The position numbers were made by a program, and so were the translations under genes. Positions 50,760 through 64,000 of a DNA stretch of 64,000 bases are shown in pieces. Under the pieces are notes generated by a model. It searched no databases. It was not told the origin of the DNA and was given only the letters and a program-made list of their open reading frames with translations. The DNA comes from Apteryx mantelli (lineage: Eukaryota > Chordata > Aves > Apterygiformes > Apterygidae): contig NC_089982.1 in assembly GCF_036417845.1 (NCBI RefSeq), positions 68,275,684-68,339,683 of the forward strand. The letters run 5' to 3'. Within the stretch, counting starts at the first letter, position 1; every line of letters begins with the position of its first letter.

Positions 50760-53700
50760 GGAGACACCTACAGCAACACAGTACATGAAGATAGTTGTAC
50801 AGGCAAAAACAATATTTTGAAACAAAGCCCAGAGCACACAGTCCTCCCAAAGAATTGGACAGCTCTCAGTAGCAGCCAGATCTGCCAAAACAGCTTTCTA
50901 TCCCTGCCCTGCAAAAAATCACATCTCCCAGCACATGAAGTCAGTTGCTCATACCAAACTGGCTATTCTACTACATTTTCAAATCTGGATTTCCATTAAC
51001 AACAAGGACAGTTGCCTGCTTGCCTGGTTTCTCGCAATCCATGCCCATATATCTTGTGCTCTGGAACCCTCCTTTTCCCTCCAGAACTCCATCTTCCCCT
51101 TCACACAGGTCATTGATTTGCCATCTGTTAGGTTATTACATGAAAGGAGGCTGTACTTGCTCTTCATTAAAAGGCTTTTTCACAGACACACTGCAGCTAG
51201 CACTTGGGATGCTTTCAAGGCATCCTGGTGCCTCTCCCAATCTGTGCTCCCTCACCCAAATTCCATTTTGCTGCTGTAGTACACTAAGTAATCCTGGCTC
51301 TGCTCAGTCAGCTAGCATTTCCCATCCTATTGACAAACACCTCATTTCTTTTGAGTTCCACAGTATTCTTCTCTGTCCTTCAGTCCTTGGGGAACAAATC
51401 CAAACTGGTGATGTTGTTCTCACTAGCAGCTATGCTTTCCTCTTGAGTAATGAGCAGACATGGTTCCGAGTAACTGAACTGTGTGAGGATGCAGAGAGAA
51501 ACTTGCAGCGGTGAGCAAAATTAGTGGTATGAGGAGACATTCCTCAACATCCCCAAAGCTAATCGAGCTTTACTGAAACTTTGGGTAATGCATCAAATCA
51601 CCTTGCTACATGAGGTGAGTCTTTCCAGGTGCAGGGGGAAGAGAAACATCTCCCACTGAATCAAAGTAGCCAAACTGCAACCTTATTGTGAAGGTACATT
51701 AGAAAAAGGTATGAGTCTTTATCATTCCTGATACGTTATAGAGCCTGTGATTCAACATTTAACCACTCATTTACTCTCCTTCAAGTCTACTTCAAAATTT
51801 GCATCACTGTATGGAAGCTTGTACCATGATTTACTGGCTTAAAAAATAAATGCTCCAATGCACAAAACACTGAAAATTAACATCTCAAATATGTGATATA
51901 TTATACCCATGCTCAATGTATTTTCCAAAGGGCTAGTTACCTTACACCTTTTTGTTTTCATAGACACCTAAACCGGAACAGGTATGTATGATGGATTTAA
52001 ACAGAAAGAAAACAAGGTGAAACAGAGTAGGGAGCAAAAAGAGAAATATTGATGAATTAAGTCACCATATTTTGTGATTTATAAACTGGTATGATATTTC
52101 AAATTTTGTCATCACTAAACAGAGACTGCAATTAGACCTCATCTCAACATATTCAAACACAACAAGAAGGGAAGAACAGTGCCTGAAGTCTAATTTGAAA
52201 TATTTTAAGTACCTGCCATTCACTTTGATGGATGAGGTCTAAAAAAAAATGTAACATGACTTCTGGTGCCTTATCCAATCCTGTAATTATATGCAAACAT
52301 TTTAATAAGGGAGTCAGAGTCAAATTTTTAGGGCATTTGTCTCCCCTTTGGGGCTTTTATTCTTATGGCTTCTCCATACTACCACTACAAATGCTTTAAA
52401 AATAATTGTTTAATTCACAGCTATCCACAGAATTACTAAGTCAAATATTATTTCTGGTGCACATTTCATTCTGTAAGCTACACATATTCAATAATTCATT
52501 CACTATTAGGGTTTGCAATAGTGATAGAAGGGACATGAAAAGTTTTTGACCTTTATGATTAAAACTCCAATGACAGGCAAATTTTGATTAAGTGAAAAAC
52601 TTCATAAAGTCATCAATTACATGTCCAAGGGCAGAAAGTTCTCTGGATCAACAGAAAAAAGTCTTGCGGTTAAGACTCAGACTCAGGAGGCTTTTGCTCA
52701 ATTTACAGTACTGACACAGAATTCCTGTTTGATCACTGTACAAGGCACTCGAGATAATTCTCAGAAGTAATTAGGCTTTGCAGTGTCTGGGGTCATGCAT
52801 CTGCGTAAAGTTTAGAGCTGAGATTTCCTGATCACACACAGGCTGAGTAAGGCATCTAAGGAAAGGATCTTCATGGACAGAGTGGAACGAATCACAGGAA
52901 AGACTTGGACACTTGCTAGGCATGCCAATAGGGCTTCTTATCTATAACCAAACTACAGCATAAGGATGGGTGTCTTTCTGGTTCTCAAGACATCTATAAA
53001 AGGTAGCTGAATTGGCAAGAAACACAGATGATGATCAAGCTGACTGTTTAGTTGTGTGATTCCAGAGGCAATTATTTTGGATATACCCATCATAAAGCTT
53101 TGGTACCTGCAGTCAAGAACCAGTGACTAACCAAGGTGTAAGGGGTCAGTAACACCCAGAAGGGTGGAATGGATAACCTCAGGGCTGACTCAAAACCTCT
53201 GAAAGTTAATGAAAACTTTCCACAGACTTCAGTTAGCTTTTGGTCAGCAGCATAACCGTCAAGAGCCTGAAGTCCTGTTCAGTGAGAAATAATAATTCAC
53301 AAAGGTTACTGTAAAAGGTGAAAATCTCCACATCTGGATATATTTCATAATATAGAAATACCGTATGGTCATATTAATTTAGCTACAATAAGTGATAAAC
53401 AACGATTGTTTGTATTTTGTTGGCTAAATAGTGAATTTGTAACCACTGCTTGTTACGATGATCAGAATCATCTTATTGTTTTTTTATTGGATCAACAGGG
53501 AAATTCACTGTTTAAGGATTTAGGGGCAGGGATCCCTAACTCTGAAGTCTTCAGGAGAGACTGTGGTGAACCTAAGTGAACCAGGCAGGACCAGATGCAG
53601 CAATAGCATACCCAAGCCATTTGGCCCACACGATAGAATTTTTCCTAGCATTAAAAAAACAACAATAAAAAAGATTTTTTTGAAAAACAGACACGTTCTT

Positions 53701-56700
53701 TCCTCTCACTATTCAGTATTTAAGGAATTTCCTATTTTTTCCCCATAAACTTACAGGTATATTCACTTACATGTTTACAAGGAGCCATTAGCCAGCTGAA
53801 GTCTAGTTATGTACTTACTTTATGCATGTGCAAGTTGAGATAAAAATGTTATATTTCCATGCCAGCTGGTACCTCTCTCAATTGCACAGCTACTTGTTTT
53901 ATAGTGGAAAGAAAATACTCTAACATGTTGCACATTAATATGCAAGCATTAGTTCATCTCGTTAAAAATTCTCTGTCAAGTGGCTTTTCTTAAAGGTTCT
54001 CTAGTGAGCATGTGTTTTGAAGTGTCAAGTCCTTTTTTTTCCTGTACAATCTTCCTTGCATTCCTTAGTATTATTTTGAGTGGAATTTTGCAAAATAGTA
54101 TTTCTGTAGCCAAAAAATCTTTGTGCTGTCAATTTTTCTTTCGACATTTAAAACATCCATTTTTCTCTTTGGGGCCAATAAAGTCAAAATGCAAGTTGGA
54201 GGCAAGTTCTCTGGTAATGATCAATTTTGTTATGAAATACATTTCAGATATACCTTTCAAGTCATCCTCAGGCACATATATTCATGAGATCACAGTTTGG
54301 CTTGCAGACTCTTTGTGCCAGGTGATAAGCAAGAAGGGAGGAAACAAAAAAATAAAATCACAGCCTGATCGCTATATCCCAGATTGAATCTGCACGTTGG
54401 CAGTTACAAAATAGCTTACCTCTAAATGTGGGTTGGAATTCATAGAGAAACAATGAACACTGAGTTCACACGTCATTTTTCAGAGTCATTTGGTCAAAAT
54501 AAATAACCATACTTCAAATGCTAGCTTTGTATTCACTCATAGCATTAATGAGTCTTGGAGCGTTCAGCACTCCCAATGAAATACTAGATACACAGCGGGT
54601 AACAGGGAAGGGATAGACTTCTAAGCAAGTAAGTCATACAGCTGGATTAAAAAAAAAAATCAGATAAAATGAGTCACTTCAACTCATTTACAGAGGTTCA
54701 TTCCACAGCTGCTTGCTTTACCCAGCAGAACTCAGGATAATCACCATTCTTCAACTGCCAATGGTCACTCCCCATATTTCACTGAAATGCTAGCCCTTTC
54801 CTTTAATATCTAGCTGGATAACTGCCATTAAATCTCTGTTAGAGATTCAGCTCTGAAAAGTCAATATTTTTAAACACAGATTTTTAATCTCTCCTTTTCC
54901 TTTAGCATAAAAGTGAGCTTCAATACCTTCCTCATACACTCCAAAGCCCTTGTATTTCCTCTGCCCTTCTCACCATGCAGCATGTTACTAAAAAATAATC
55001 TCACAAACAACTTAGCTCACCTTTTGCCATCTTTGACAGTCTTCCCAAAGATGAAAGTTTTTAGAAACACACTATTAAAACAAATATAATTGTTGGTTTT
55101 CTCTGCATAGCTGTTATTTTTTTTCCCCCTTTAGAGAAAAAAACAAACCAGTCAACCACCCCACACCTCCAAACCAGACCCAGTCTCCTCCCCACCAGGT
55201 AGTTACAACATTGCAGTTTACTGTTCAGCAGCTGTGCTTCTCTTGCACCCGTGCACTTAAAGGGCTCTTATCATTCAGCCTATAATGTCTCCCAGCCTCA
55301 TCCTTTTGGTTTCTATGCACCCATCCTTTTGCATCCTTTTAGCTTCTGTCACCTGTGGTTTCCTTCTCATTACCTATATGTGTAATAGCAAAGCCCTGGC
55401 TTTTCTCCCCTCATTCTAGCTTTATCAACTGGCAGGCAAGCACTTTTTTCAGATAACAACCTTTCCATCACAGCATCCTTCCCAGCATTTTCTCTCTTCC
55501 TAACAGCATTCCACTTGGAGGCAAAATAAGTTATTACTGTAAATACTTAATGTTTGTCTAACACAAATTCACTGTGATAGATACAGCCATGACTGCATTT
55601 ACAGAGGTACCTCAAGAAGAACCTAAGCTCACATATTTGCGGAGGCAGCCCAGGCAAGTCACCTACATATATCTATGTAACATCCCAGACAATTGTCATG
55701 GTAATTTCAGTTTTAAGCTCAAAATAAAAACAACAAGCTGTGTCCTGCTTGTTCACTAGGCCTAAGATTTTATTCAGTACATCTCTAAAGGAAAGGATGA
55801 TGCATGAGATTTTGCTACTGTATCACAAAGGTTCTTTCAAATCCAGGGCTCTTTGCAGGTTGTTAAGTCAAAAGTCAAGAGATATTTGCCAAAGATTATC
55901 TCATCTTTTAAACTTCTTTTTTTTTTTTAAGACATTGAATTACCTTCGAAATTAGAACAACTAAGCAATTGCGGAACATATTTTGCCATTAATGTAATTG
56001 CTTTCAGACATATATCTTGGACATTTTATATTTGACAGAAAGAAGGAAGAAATCATGCCAATTTATTTTATGTAAGCACTGAACTTGATGAACTCAGCCA
56101 ATTACAGGATAGCCTTGATCAGTTTGTACCAGAAGAGAAGCAAATCACAAGTTTTTATCTGGAATGAATTATCAAAGTAAAATGATAAAATGTTAACATT
56201 AATCTTCATCACGGTAAACAGCGCAGTCATTACTTACTGCTGTTAGCTTGTGCTGCAGGTTATACAGATGCATACTGAGACATTGTTCACTACAAACAAC
56301 TTCAAGCAGGGGCTTTTTTCTCTGCGTAGGGCAGCTACATCTCTCAGAATACCACATAGTAAGTAGCATACCTCAGCACCTCATGGCGTACAAAGAGCTC
56401 CAGACAGATTGTATGCAAAATGTGTTTAATCATTTTCACCCTCCTCCTCCAACCACCCACAAGCCATTTACTGCCTGGGTTTATTTCTCTCTCAAGTTCA
56501 CCACAGCAGTGAAGTAGCACAATTATCTGAACAGTTAGACTGCAACCTCACAACCCACAAAGAAGCTAGATAGCTATTATACACATCCCTCTGAAAATCT
56601 TGTTCAAAATCAGGCCAAGTCCTATAGCACAAAACACATTTTTCCCTTCATTCCTTGCCAGATGGTTTTCAGCCCCCTCAGCTGCTCCCTTATTTGGCCT

Positions 56701-59700
56701 CTGTCTCTCAGATTACATCTCACACATCAACTATCCAGAGACAGAGTTTAATACTGTTCACCTTTCAATGTAGCTACCTGGCACAGTAAGGCTGATTCCA
56801 ACTAGCACCTTATTTCTGGGTCTCCCGTCAGGCCTCATCTAACGCAGCCAATTCCACATCATGCCTGTTAATTAGAAAGCACACCTCTCAAGTTCTTTCT
56901 GTAGTTAAATGAGTTGGCACCCGTGAAAGATGTCTCTACAAATTCAGAGTCTGTTTTCCTTGCCTATTTAAAATTAACTTCTTAAATGAAAAGAAAGTTT
57001 TTGCCCTTATTTTCTATCCTTACTTCACTTTCTCTATTTGCTGAGTCGGAAGTGCTCAGACATCTTCCCAGATCAGCTTCATGCCCCACTCTGAGCGGTA
57101 GCAAAGATCTGCCTCTCCTGCCCTTGGTACTTCTGCCAGCAGCTTTTAGCGCTTTCCCAACGAGGAAGGCACCGATGTGATGATCTGCTTTACGGCTTCT
57201 GTATTCTGCAGTGTTCCTGCCTGGGCATTATTCTCATCAATAGCCTGAATTTTCTTTCTTGTTCCATCTCTTGGAGACCACATTCCCTTTCACAGCCATT
57301 TCCAGCTTGCAGCTTCTAGAAGGAACTTTTTCTTCTCTGTTTCTTAAAAACCTCTTCACAAAGTTTGTCTTCATAGCTGCCACCTCTTCCTGATCCCTCA
57401 GCATCCAAAAACCCAGACCCATTGCAAAAGCTCAAGACAAAAACCATCTTCAGCAGCTTACCAACTGTCTCATTGCATTCAACACAACGGGCTCAGATCC
57501 ATCATCAAACCACAGTCCGTCAGCCCTTATTTCACCCAGTTTCCTACAGGAGCAAACTACCCTCTTCCCCTAGAGATCATTAGCTCTTAAATCATGCACA
57601 GATCAGATGGGGGAGCTGAACAGGGCTGGTTAATCCCAGAATTGGGGGATTTTATGGGGAAGACAGCCAGTTACAGCCATGAAGTGTGTAATTTAACTAG
57701 AATTAGAATTTTCAGGGAATGGGCACATTTCTGATGTTTGTAACTAAGTAATTGAATATACATAAAATAGAATCTCTTAAAATTATTTCAGTTTTCTCTA
57801 AAACTTTACTCAGCCTTGAGTACAATGGAGCTTTCTGTTGGGACGAAAAAATGTTTTGTTTTTGGCTCCCACTCAGAGGCAGAACTGAATAGGCATTTTT
57901 TTCCCAAGATAAGCTAAGAATTAAAGCACAGTATTGCTAATATAAGTTTAATCTTAGCTTTTAGTGACCTTTCCCACATCAGCATACTTTATCCACACAA
58001 AGCTCACATTACAATTCCCCCCAGGCGTACACAGTATATTCTAAAAATGCATGCAGGACAGTTTCATTCTAGTCTGTTTATAAGGGAGATACATATACCT
58101 TTGTTATGTGCAATAGAAGGCAATAAAACAGAACTATGAGGTCTTACCAAAACTTTCGTAATTGTAGGTTTTGTTACTAACCTCTGAATCAGAAAAAAAA
58201 TCTGCCTGAGTCAGTACATTTTAACTGATTGTTCCATCATATTTCTTGCTGCTAGCCATTAGGAAATTCCATTAAATAAAATACACTCTTGCAAAAAAAC
58301 TTATCCAGATACTTTGTGTAGTACTCCAGTAATCTACAGTAAGCTAACTGCTGATGGAAAGGAGGATGCTGGAAGCAGCCAGTAAGCTTAAAGAGTAGAC
58401 ATCACTTTTTATTGGGGGTTGGACTTAGTCAGGGTTAGCTGAAGAGATTTGATCCATAATTATGGGATTTATTATGGTTATTCAGGTTGATATATGAGTG
58501 TGGTTCTTGTACTTACCCTGGGGGAGACAACTCAAATACAAGTACTGCTATTCTTGGGACCAGACTTTTATTTCCTCTCATGGAGCAATGTCATTTGGAA
58601 AAGACTTCATGGACTTCTGTGTCTACCAATGTATGTTTAAGGGAAGATCAACATTATTTTATTTTACTTTGGAAAGTTATTATTCCCAGTAATATCAGTG
58701 CTCATGTGAACTGAGTGTGTTAAGGACATTGGTGTGTCTGCTTGAAGAAGAAAAGAAACAAAAAACTTCAAAATTTAATATAAGTCATTTAAAAACTGGT
58801 TTAGTTGGAAGCTCATTCCCTTATGAGGCACCTCACACAGTTCATAGCATTCTTACACAGATCTTAATTTCAGTAGAATTACAATAGGGCAACTTGTACA
58901 GAAATGGGTTTAGCTAGCTTGAGTATCTTGTATCCTTTGGGTATCCCTAGAGAATTTCTAGAACAGAGCAGTAGCAGTTCAACTCAAGAAGCAAAAAGAT
59001 GAGCGAAGTTACAAACCAAACTGGCCCTGAACTTCTACTTCAGCATGAGTTAGGTAAAATATAATGTTATTGTAAAGTAGCTTTGTAACAGAACCCCCTC
59101 TGCAGTTTTAACACAGAAACAGTTATTTAGTTTGAGTGTCTCTGGTTTGAACTGTTAAGTTCAGGTTTCCTGAGCAACAGTGTCAATATTTAAAAAGTTT
59201 TTGCTCTATGCAGGCGGTCAGAAAACCACCTCATTCTCCCAATTATTTTGGTGAATGCTAAATGCAACAGCTTTCTTCACAGTGCTCTGTCAGTATTTCC
59301 TTGGTGACATTTTTTTTCTTTTTGTAAAAAGGAGTACAAGCAGAGGAAAGTCATGCTAAAAATCTGAAAGCTGTGTGTTCCAGGTATAGAATTTTTTTAA
59401 AAGCAATTTCCGTAGTAAGATGAAATGTCAGCATCCTGGAACTAAACATGACACAGAGTTTTTAAGATCTTACAAGATTTATATTTGACCTTTCAAAGAA
59501 CAGAAGATTTCCAAGAAAATGGTTTCTCTCAGGGGCAGCTTTTTGGCTGTTCTGAACAATATAATCATCAGAGCCATTTTTTGTCTGTTTTTGTCAGAGG
59601 AGAAAAAGTTTTGCCCCTTAGCTTCATTAAATGGGTCCACTACTGCTAAGGGTAGTATGTACACTACTAAGTATAGGTTCTGACCTGCAGTGCTCACTCC

Positions 59701-59950
59701 AATCTGTGTGTTTGGAGTGAACTGCCAAACAGCAATCACTCCATTTGAAGCATCCCACTAAGTAAAGTTTACTTAACTTTAAGATTATAATTTGGATGTT
59801 CTTTATCAATAGGTTTTTATACCAATTATGCCAAACTCCTTTTTCCCACATCCTTTTTTTTTCTTCTTGGAAATGCTTTAAATGCTGCACAACATATTTT
59901 TTTACCTTAGTGATGGCCTGCTGGTGTCCTTGAAAGAAGATCCAGATTAT

Positions 59951-60095
59951 TTATTTGTGTTATTCGTACATGGACAGTATACTGAGATTGGCCAGCTATA
60001 CGTACTACCCACCTACAGTCTGTCACCTTGCAGACTGCAGCCAGAGCCTGAGACACCATTTTGCTAGCTGCTGTATAAACTCAATGGAACACCAA
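59951..60095. repeat. Local duplication, copy A
   Basis: A stretch containing TATTCGTACATGGACAGTAT, GAGATTGGCCAG and CTACCCACCTACAG recurs at 60374-60530. Over the best 68 bp (from 59958 and from 60383) I count about ten differences; after that the copies align only with gaps (ATAAACTC...TGGA in both). It is either an old direct duplication or two copies of an unrecognised dispersed repeat. Confidence 0.75.
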
Positions 60096-60373
60096 ATTAA
60101 AGTTTTTTTCATTCTATATACAGAAGACAAAACAGTAAATCTTTTAAATTGCTGTGGTGTTTCTTTATATCTTTCTATGACTCCCAATACATACAGTAGT
60201 AGTCATGTCCTCAGTTGATCTAAATCAACATGTTTCTATTAATTAGCTCTATTGTTAATTAGTTGAGTGAACACGTTTTGCACCATCTGAGAAACTGGTC
60301 CTTTTTTATTTCTATATTCACACTCAGAGTTTTTAATTTAATTTTAAACAATAGGAAACAAAAAAAATTACCT

Positions 60374-60530
60374 TATACATTGTGCTATTCGTATGTGGAC
60401 TGTATACAGAGATTGGCCAGTGATATGTGCTACCCACCTACAGGCTGTCAGTTGCATTTGTTCCAAAATACATTGCACAGCTACCAGCTGTCAATCATAA
60501 ACTCTGTGGAGAAAGAGCAATTTATGAATT
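60374..60530. repeat. Local duplication, copy B
   Basis: Second copy of the segment at 59951, in the same orientation, offset by about 425 bp. The core reads TATTCGTATGTGGACTGTAT...GAGATTGGCCAG...CTACCCACCTACAG. Confidence 0.75.
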
Positions 60531-63112
60531 CAAAAATATGAAAGAACACAGTTTCTCATGGAAATGCTAACAAAGGTTATCAGAGATGTTGATCAGTGCT
60601 ATAAACAAATATTCGTTTTCATTTGTTGTGGTTTTTTTTAATCTGCTGCACAACACATTTTAATAAGAAATAAGCAACTGGTTGATATTTGGCATAAGAA
60701 CAAGCTGCTGCTTTATTCAATTAATTCAGTACATATAATTTTTGTTTCTTGCCTTAACAGAAAGCCTAGCACTTCAATAAATTATCTTTCTTTTCTGTTT
60801 GATTATTAAAGCAACTTAAACCAGAGACTGTTCCAGGACTAAAGCCCTGCATTTTAGAATTGTGAAAGCTACTGGAGCCCATTTAACCAGGCAACCAAAG
60901 AGAGCACCAGCAAGCGGAGAGATGCTAATACAGCTTCAATAATACATAAGAAATTAAGAAGTAAATCAAAAGCAGATATGCTTGTTAGTCTAACTGAGAT
61001 TTTGGAAAGTTTTCAGTTTCTGATTAAAAATGAGAAAAATTGAACAGGTATAGACTCTTCAAAGACAGTGAGAACAAATATGTGGATATCTGTTCTCCAA
61101 CTCAAAGAAACACTTTGTTATGAGAAGTCAGAAAGCATTAGAAGCCTGGGTATATCACCCTTTCCATCTGAGACACAGGAGAAGAGGGAAGAGGAAGACA
61201 CGATGGACCTCTCTTAAGTCTTAATACTTAAAAGCACGTGAATGGTTCTATGGAGTTATGTAGAGCAACAGTCCAGTTTATCAAGTCTTCCATTATCACC
61301 TTCTCATAGTTGCATTGCTATTACTTTCTTTTCTGCTCAAAGTATGGCAACAACACACAGCTTAATAAAGTGTCTCCCAACAGAAGTTTTTCTTAACTTG
61401 AAAGCTGTCATTTGCCTGCTATAGAGATGAACATCCTGTTCTGCAGTTTACTCCAAAGGTACACGCATATCAAAACATCAATATTTTCATCACAACATAT
61501 GGCACTTTACAACATAATGCTCTTAAATTTTCCAGGTATTAATTTTTAAGTATTTATATCAGACAAATACGTTGCTCAGGTTCACAGAACAGGTTGTTTT
61601 CCATGACTCATTTCTTTGCCCACAGACATCACTCATGCTTTCCTAACACCCGCTGCCTTTGAAAGACACTTTTAATTTTTGTCAGAGAAAGATGAATATT
61701 AAAGGTCTATAAATATAGATACCAAAAATTTACCTACCCCTACTTGATTTGTGTTTTTGTATGTCATAATTTTAAAAAATTGATCACAATCTTTATAACA
61801 CTTGCACCTTGCACCTCATTAAGTACAATAAAATACTTAGCAAGTGGTATTTTCCTGTCTTCCCAGAATGTTAGAAAGCAAAAAAAATTCAAACTCTTGT
61901 CCTCTTCCTTTTCTGACTTTTCTTTCTGCAATGTTTCTGTGCTGGTGGAGAATTAAGATTGCATGGATATGCTTGCAAATACGTTCATATGAACAGGAAG
62001 CAAAACCTTTGGGCAGTCAAATGAGATCTGACGCATTGCTCTTTCTTTACTGATGTTTCACTTCATGTTCAGTATTCACATAATTTGCACACTACATTGA
62101 AGATGTGTATTAAATAAAAATGCTGTCTGTCAATGGTCTGGAACTGGTACCATAAACATAACTCTCTGACAAACTCTGCATCTTTATTTAATGAATCTTT
62201 ATTCCACACAAAGAAGAGGTACAGGAAAACACTAACTTTTTTTTAGTATTTTAAAATCCAGTGATTGGAAATATAGGAAATTAAAACTAGATAATTGAAG
62301 TTCACTGCTAAAATAATCTAATACTTAACCCTGTAGCTCTTCATAAGTAAATTCTCCCTTTAAGCTGACATCTGTGTCCTGCAATTTCCTATCAAAACTG
62401 ACTATTATCTTAAAATATTTTAGAGTATATAGTAAAGAAGGGATCTGGGGCTCTTTGACTGAAGATTTAATGTGCAGACTTAACAAAATAATACTTCCAT
62501 GAGGAATATTTCTTTTACTCTTTGTGAGGAAATTAGCCTAATGCAAGTGAATCTTCTTTCCTTCCAGTGTACTTTTTACAAATTCCTATGAATTTATGAC
62601 TGTTCTACTTTTTTGCTATTTAAACATTAACCCTTGACAAACTCTTATGATCAGTAATGCTCTCTTGCAATAAGTTCCACAGAGTAGTTCTATTCACACT
62701 TTAAAAGCATTTCCATTTATCAAGCTTATCATTTTCTGTTTTCTTTTGTTTTATCTCATAGTACAGTCCCTCATTCCCTTACGAGAAAAATGGTAGAAAA
62801 ATAAAATGCCATGGACCACATTCTCAGAAGGTAAAACCTGAATTCTACCTGTGCAAAAAAGCTGACAAATTTACATATTTTTTCACAGCTTTAGTGCTTA
62901 CAAAGTGAAAGGGGCAGGCTTGTTTCATCCAGATCTTTGTTTTAATAAAATACGAATTTTCAAATTCAATAAAGATGTGCTCAGTAAATTCCTGCAACAG
63001 ATTCAGGTATAGATTCCATATTGTTACTTAGACTACAACATGCCTATTACTAGAAGGTGACATATAAATATTAACGAATCTAACGTTCATAATATGCTAT
63101 AATAATGCCATT

Positions 63113-63172
63113 AGATTATTAATATATATTACATTATTATGTATAATATATATTATTAATATATATTATTTA
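63113..63172. repeat. AT-rich palindromic repeat
   Basis: Two copies of ATTATTAATATATATTA about 33 bp apart, each containing the self-complementary TAATATATATTA. A low-complexity hairpin-prone tract. Confidence 0.8.
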
Positions 63173-64000
63173 TACACATTTGTGCTAGATATTGTTGATG
63201 GTGGGGAAATGGGATGTAATTGTTGTTCCACTTCTTATAAAAATGTATATCACAACCAGCTGCTGGCAGAGAAGTTCCACTAGAATGAAATTTATCCTAA
63301 GACTTTGAGTATTATCTGTCTTACATTTATTATTTTTCATACTACCAACAGCTGCAATGGTACTTCAGAGCTGTTGATTCAGCACCATTTCTCATACTTT
63401 TGATTTTTGGACAGATCAATAAGCCTTTTACAGATCAATAAGCGGTGAAGATAAATGGTGATAAATTAATACATTTTAAATTCCCTTTAAATCTGTCTTT
63501 ATTATCACATTTTTTATTGTGCCAGTCCTTCAGGGCACAGAGAAACTGCCTCATCCTTCACATCCAGTAGTGTGGCTATTCTCTTTTGCAGTAAGAAACA
63601 CACCGATATCATACTTATTATCAATAAACCAGAGACACTGTGTTATCTGGCAAATGAATGCTGGACTTAAAAATTAAGAGTTCTCTTTCTCTTACTAGCA
63701 AATCATTTTAATCCATGTGTTTCAGTTTTTCTGTCAATAAAAGGGGCACTCATTTCACCTCTCACAGATACAAAGCTTAATCAATGGGTAAGGTGTTCTG
63801 CTGGTGTTAGTTCTTGCTTGACTTACTAAACCCCCACCAGTTTTTCCATATCCTTGGATCTGAGTTGTTACTTGAGTCCTGAAATGGTGTGGAAAAAAGT
63901 GTATTTTAACCATCCATTTATAAACTACAATTTTTATGTTAGGTGGATGTTTTTACTCTCAAGAAAATTACCCCCAGCTTTTATGAAAAGAACTGGCTGG

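Larger units (their letters stand above)
42281..64000. other. Intergenic tract, right part of window
   Basis: About 21.7 kb without a supported gene. About 42.4-43.5 kb is somewhat richer in G+C than its surroundings. The rest is AT-rich, with pyrimidine runs (43490-43517, 47101-47138), a C-run followed by ACC units (50737-50759), AAAC units near 46804-46821, and the repeats listed separately. Frames up to 189 codons exist (50945-51514), but they show no domain, no biased composition and overlap other open frames. Confidence 0.6.

Noticed and set aside
50945..51514. Plus-strand frame of 189 codons
   Set aside because: Serine/leucine/proline-rich composition follows the pyrimidine-rich strand, another frame is open over the same bases, and no domain is seen; a chance frame is more likely.
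53980..54387. Plus-strand frame of 135 codons with a hydrophobic start
   Set aside because: It opens on a TTG rather than ATG, has no recognisable motif, and lies in AT-rich DNA where T-rich codons give false membrane-like runs.
1..64000. CRISPR arrays, bacterial operons, tRNA or rRNA genes
   Set aside because: None was recognised; repeats seen are simple sequence, CR1, the LTR and local duplications, in an animal nuclear context.

Overview
The window is animal nuclear DNA, most likely from a bird. It contains spliced genes with GT/AG introns, a low-GC background, and CR1 LINE retrotransposons with the 3' tail typical of birds (an 8-bp ATTCTGTG-type terminal repeat and a conserved hairpin-like 3' end). 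No bacterial-style operons are present. The species cannot be named from the sequence alone.

Positions 1-17987 hold the 3' part of one plus-strand gene, which I identify as ADGRA3 (GPR125), an orphan adhesion G protein-coupled receptor. Ten coding exons can be joined with consistent phases and consensus splice sites. They give 856 codons from the extracellular GAIN region, through a GPS-like motif and seven membrane segments, to a long cytoplasmic tail ending in the PDZ ligand ETTV. The first exon is cut by the window edge, and the N-terminal third of the protein (leucine-rich repeats, Ig and hormone-receptor domains in this family) lies upstream. Intron 5 carries two antisense CR1 fragments of very different age. 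A poly(A) signal with a GT-rich downstream element lies about 310 bp after the stop codon, and later signals are possible.

From about 18.4 kb to the end, I find no host protein-coding gene. This 45-kb AT-rich tract contains an AT-rich TTTACA array with a 72-bp duplication (about 19.2-19.45 kb), a nearly full-length CR1 LINE at about 36.78-40.60 kb, a probable solo retroviral LTR at 41.26-42.28 kb, and a diverged local duplication near 60 kb. The CR1 has an open SGNH-esterase ORF1 and an ORF2 (endonuclease plus reverse transcriptase) broken by only one in-frame TGA.

I did not find a clearly new biological system. The items most worth a second look are the young CR1 with its intact esterase ORF, the LTR with repeated U3 units, and the local duplication near 60 kb.
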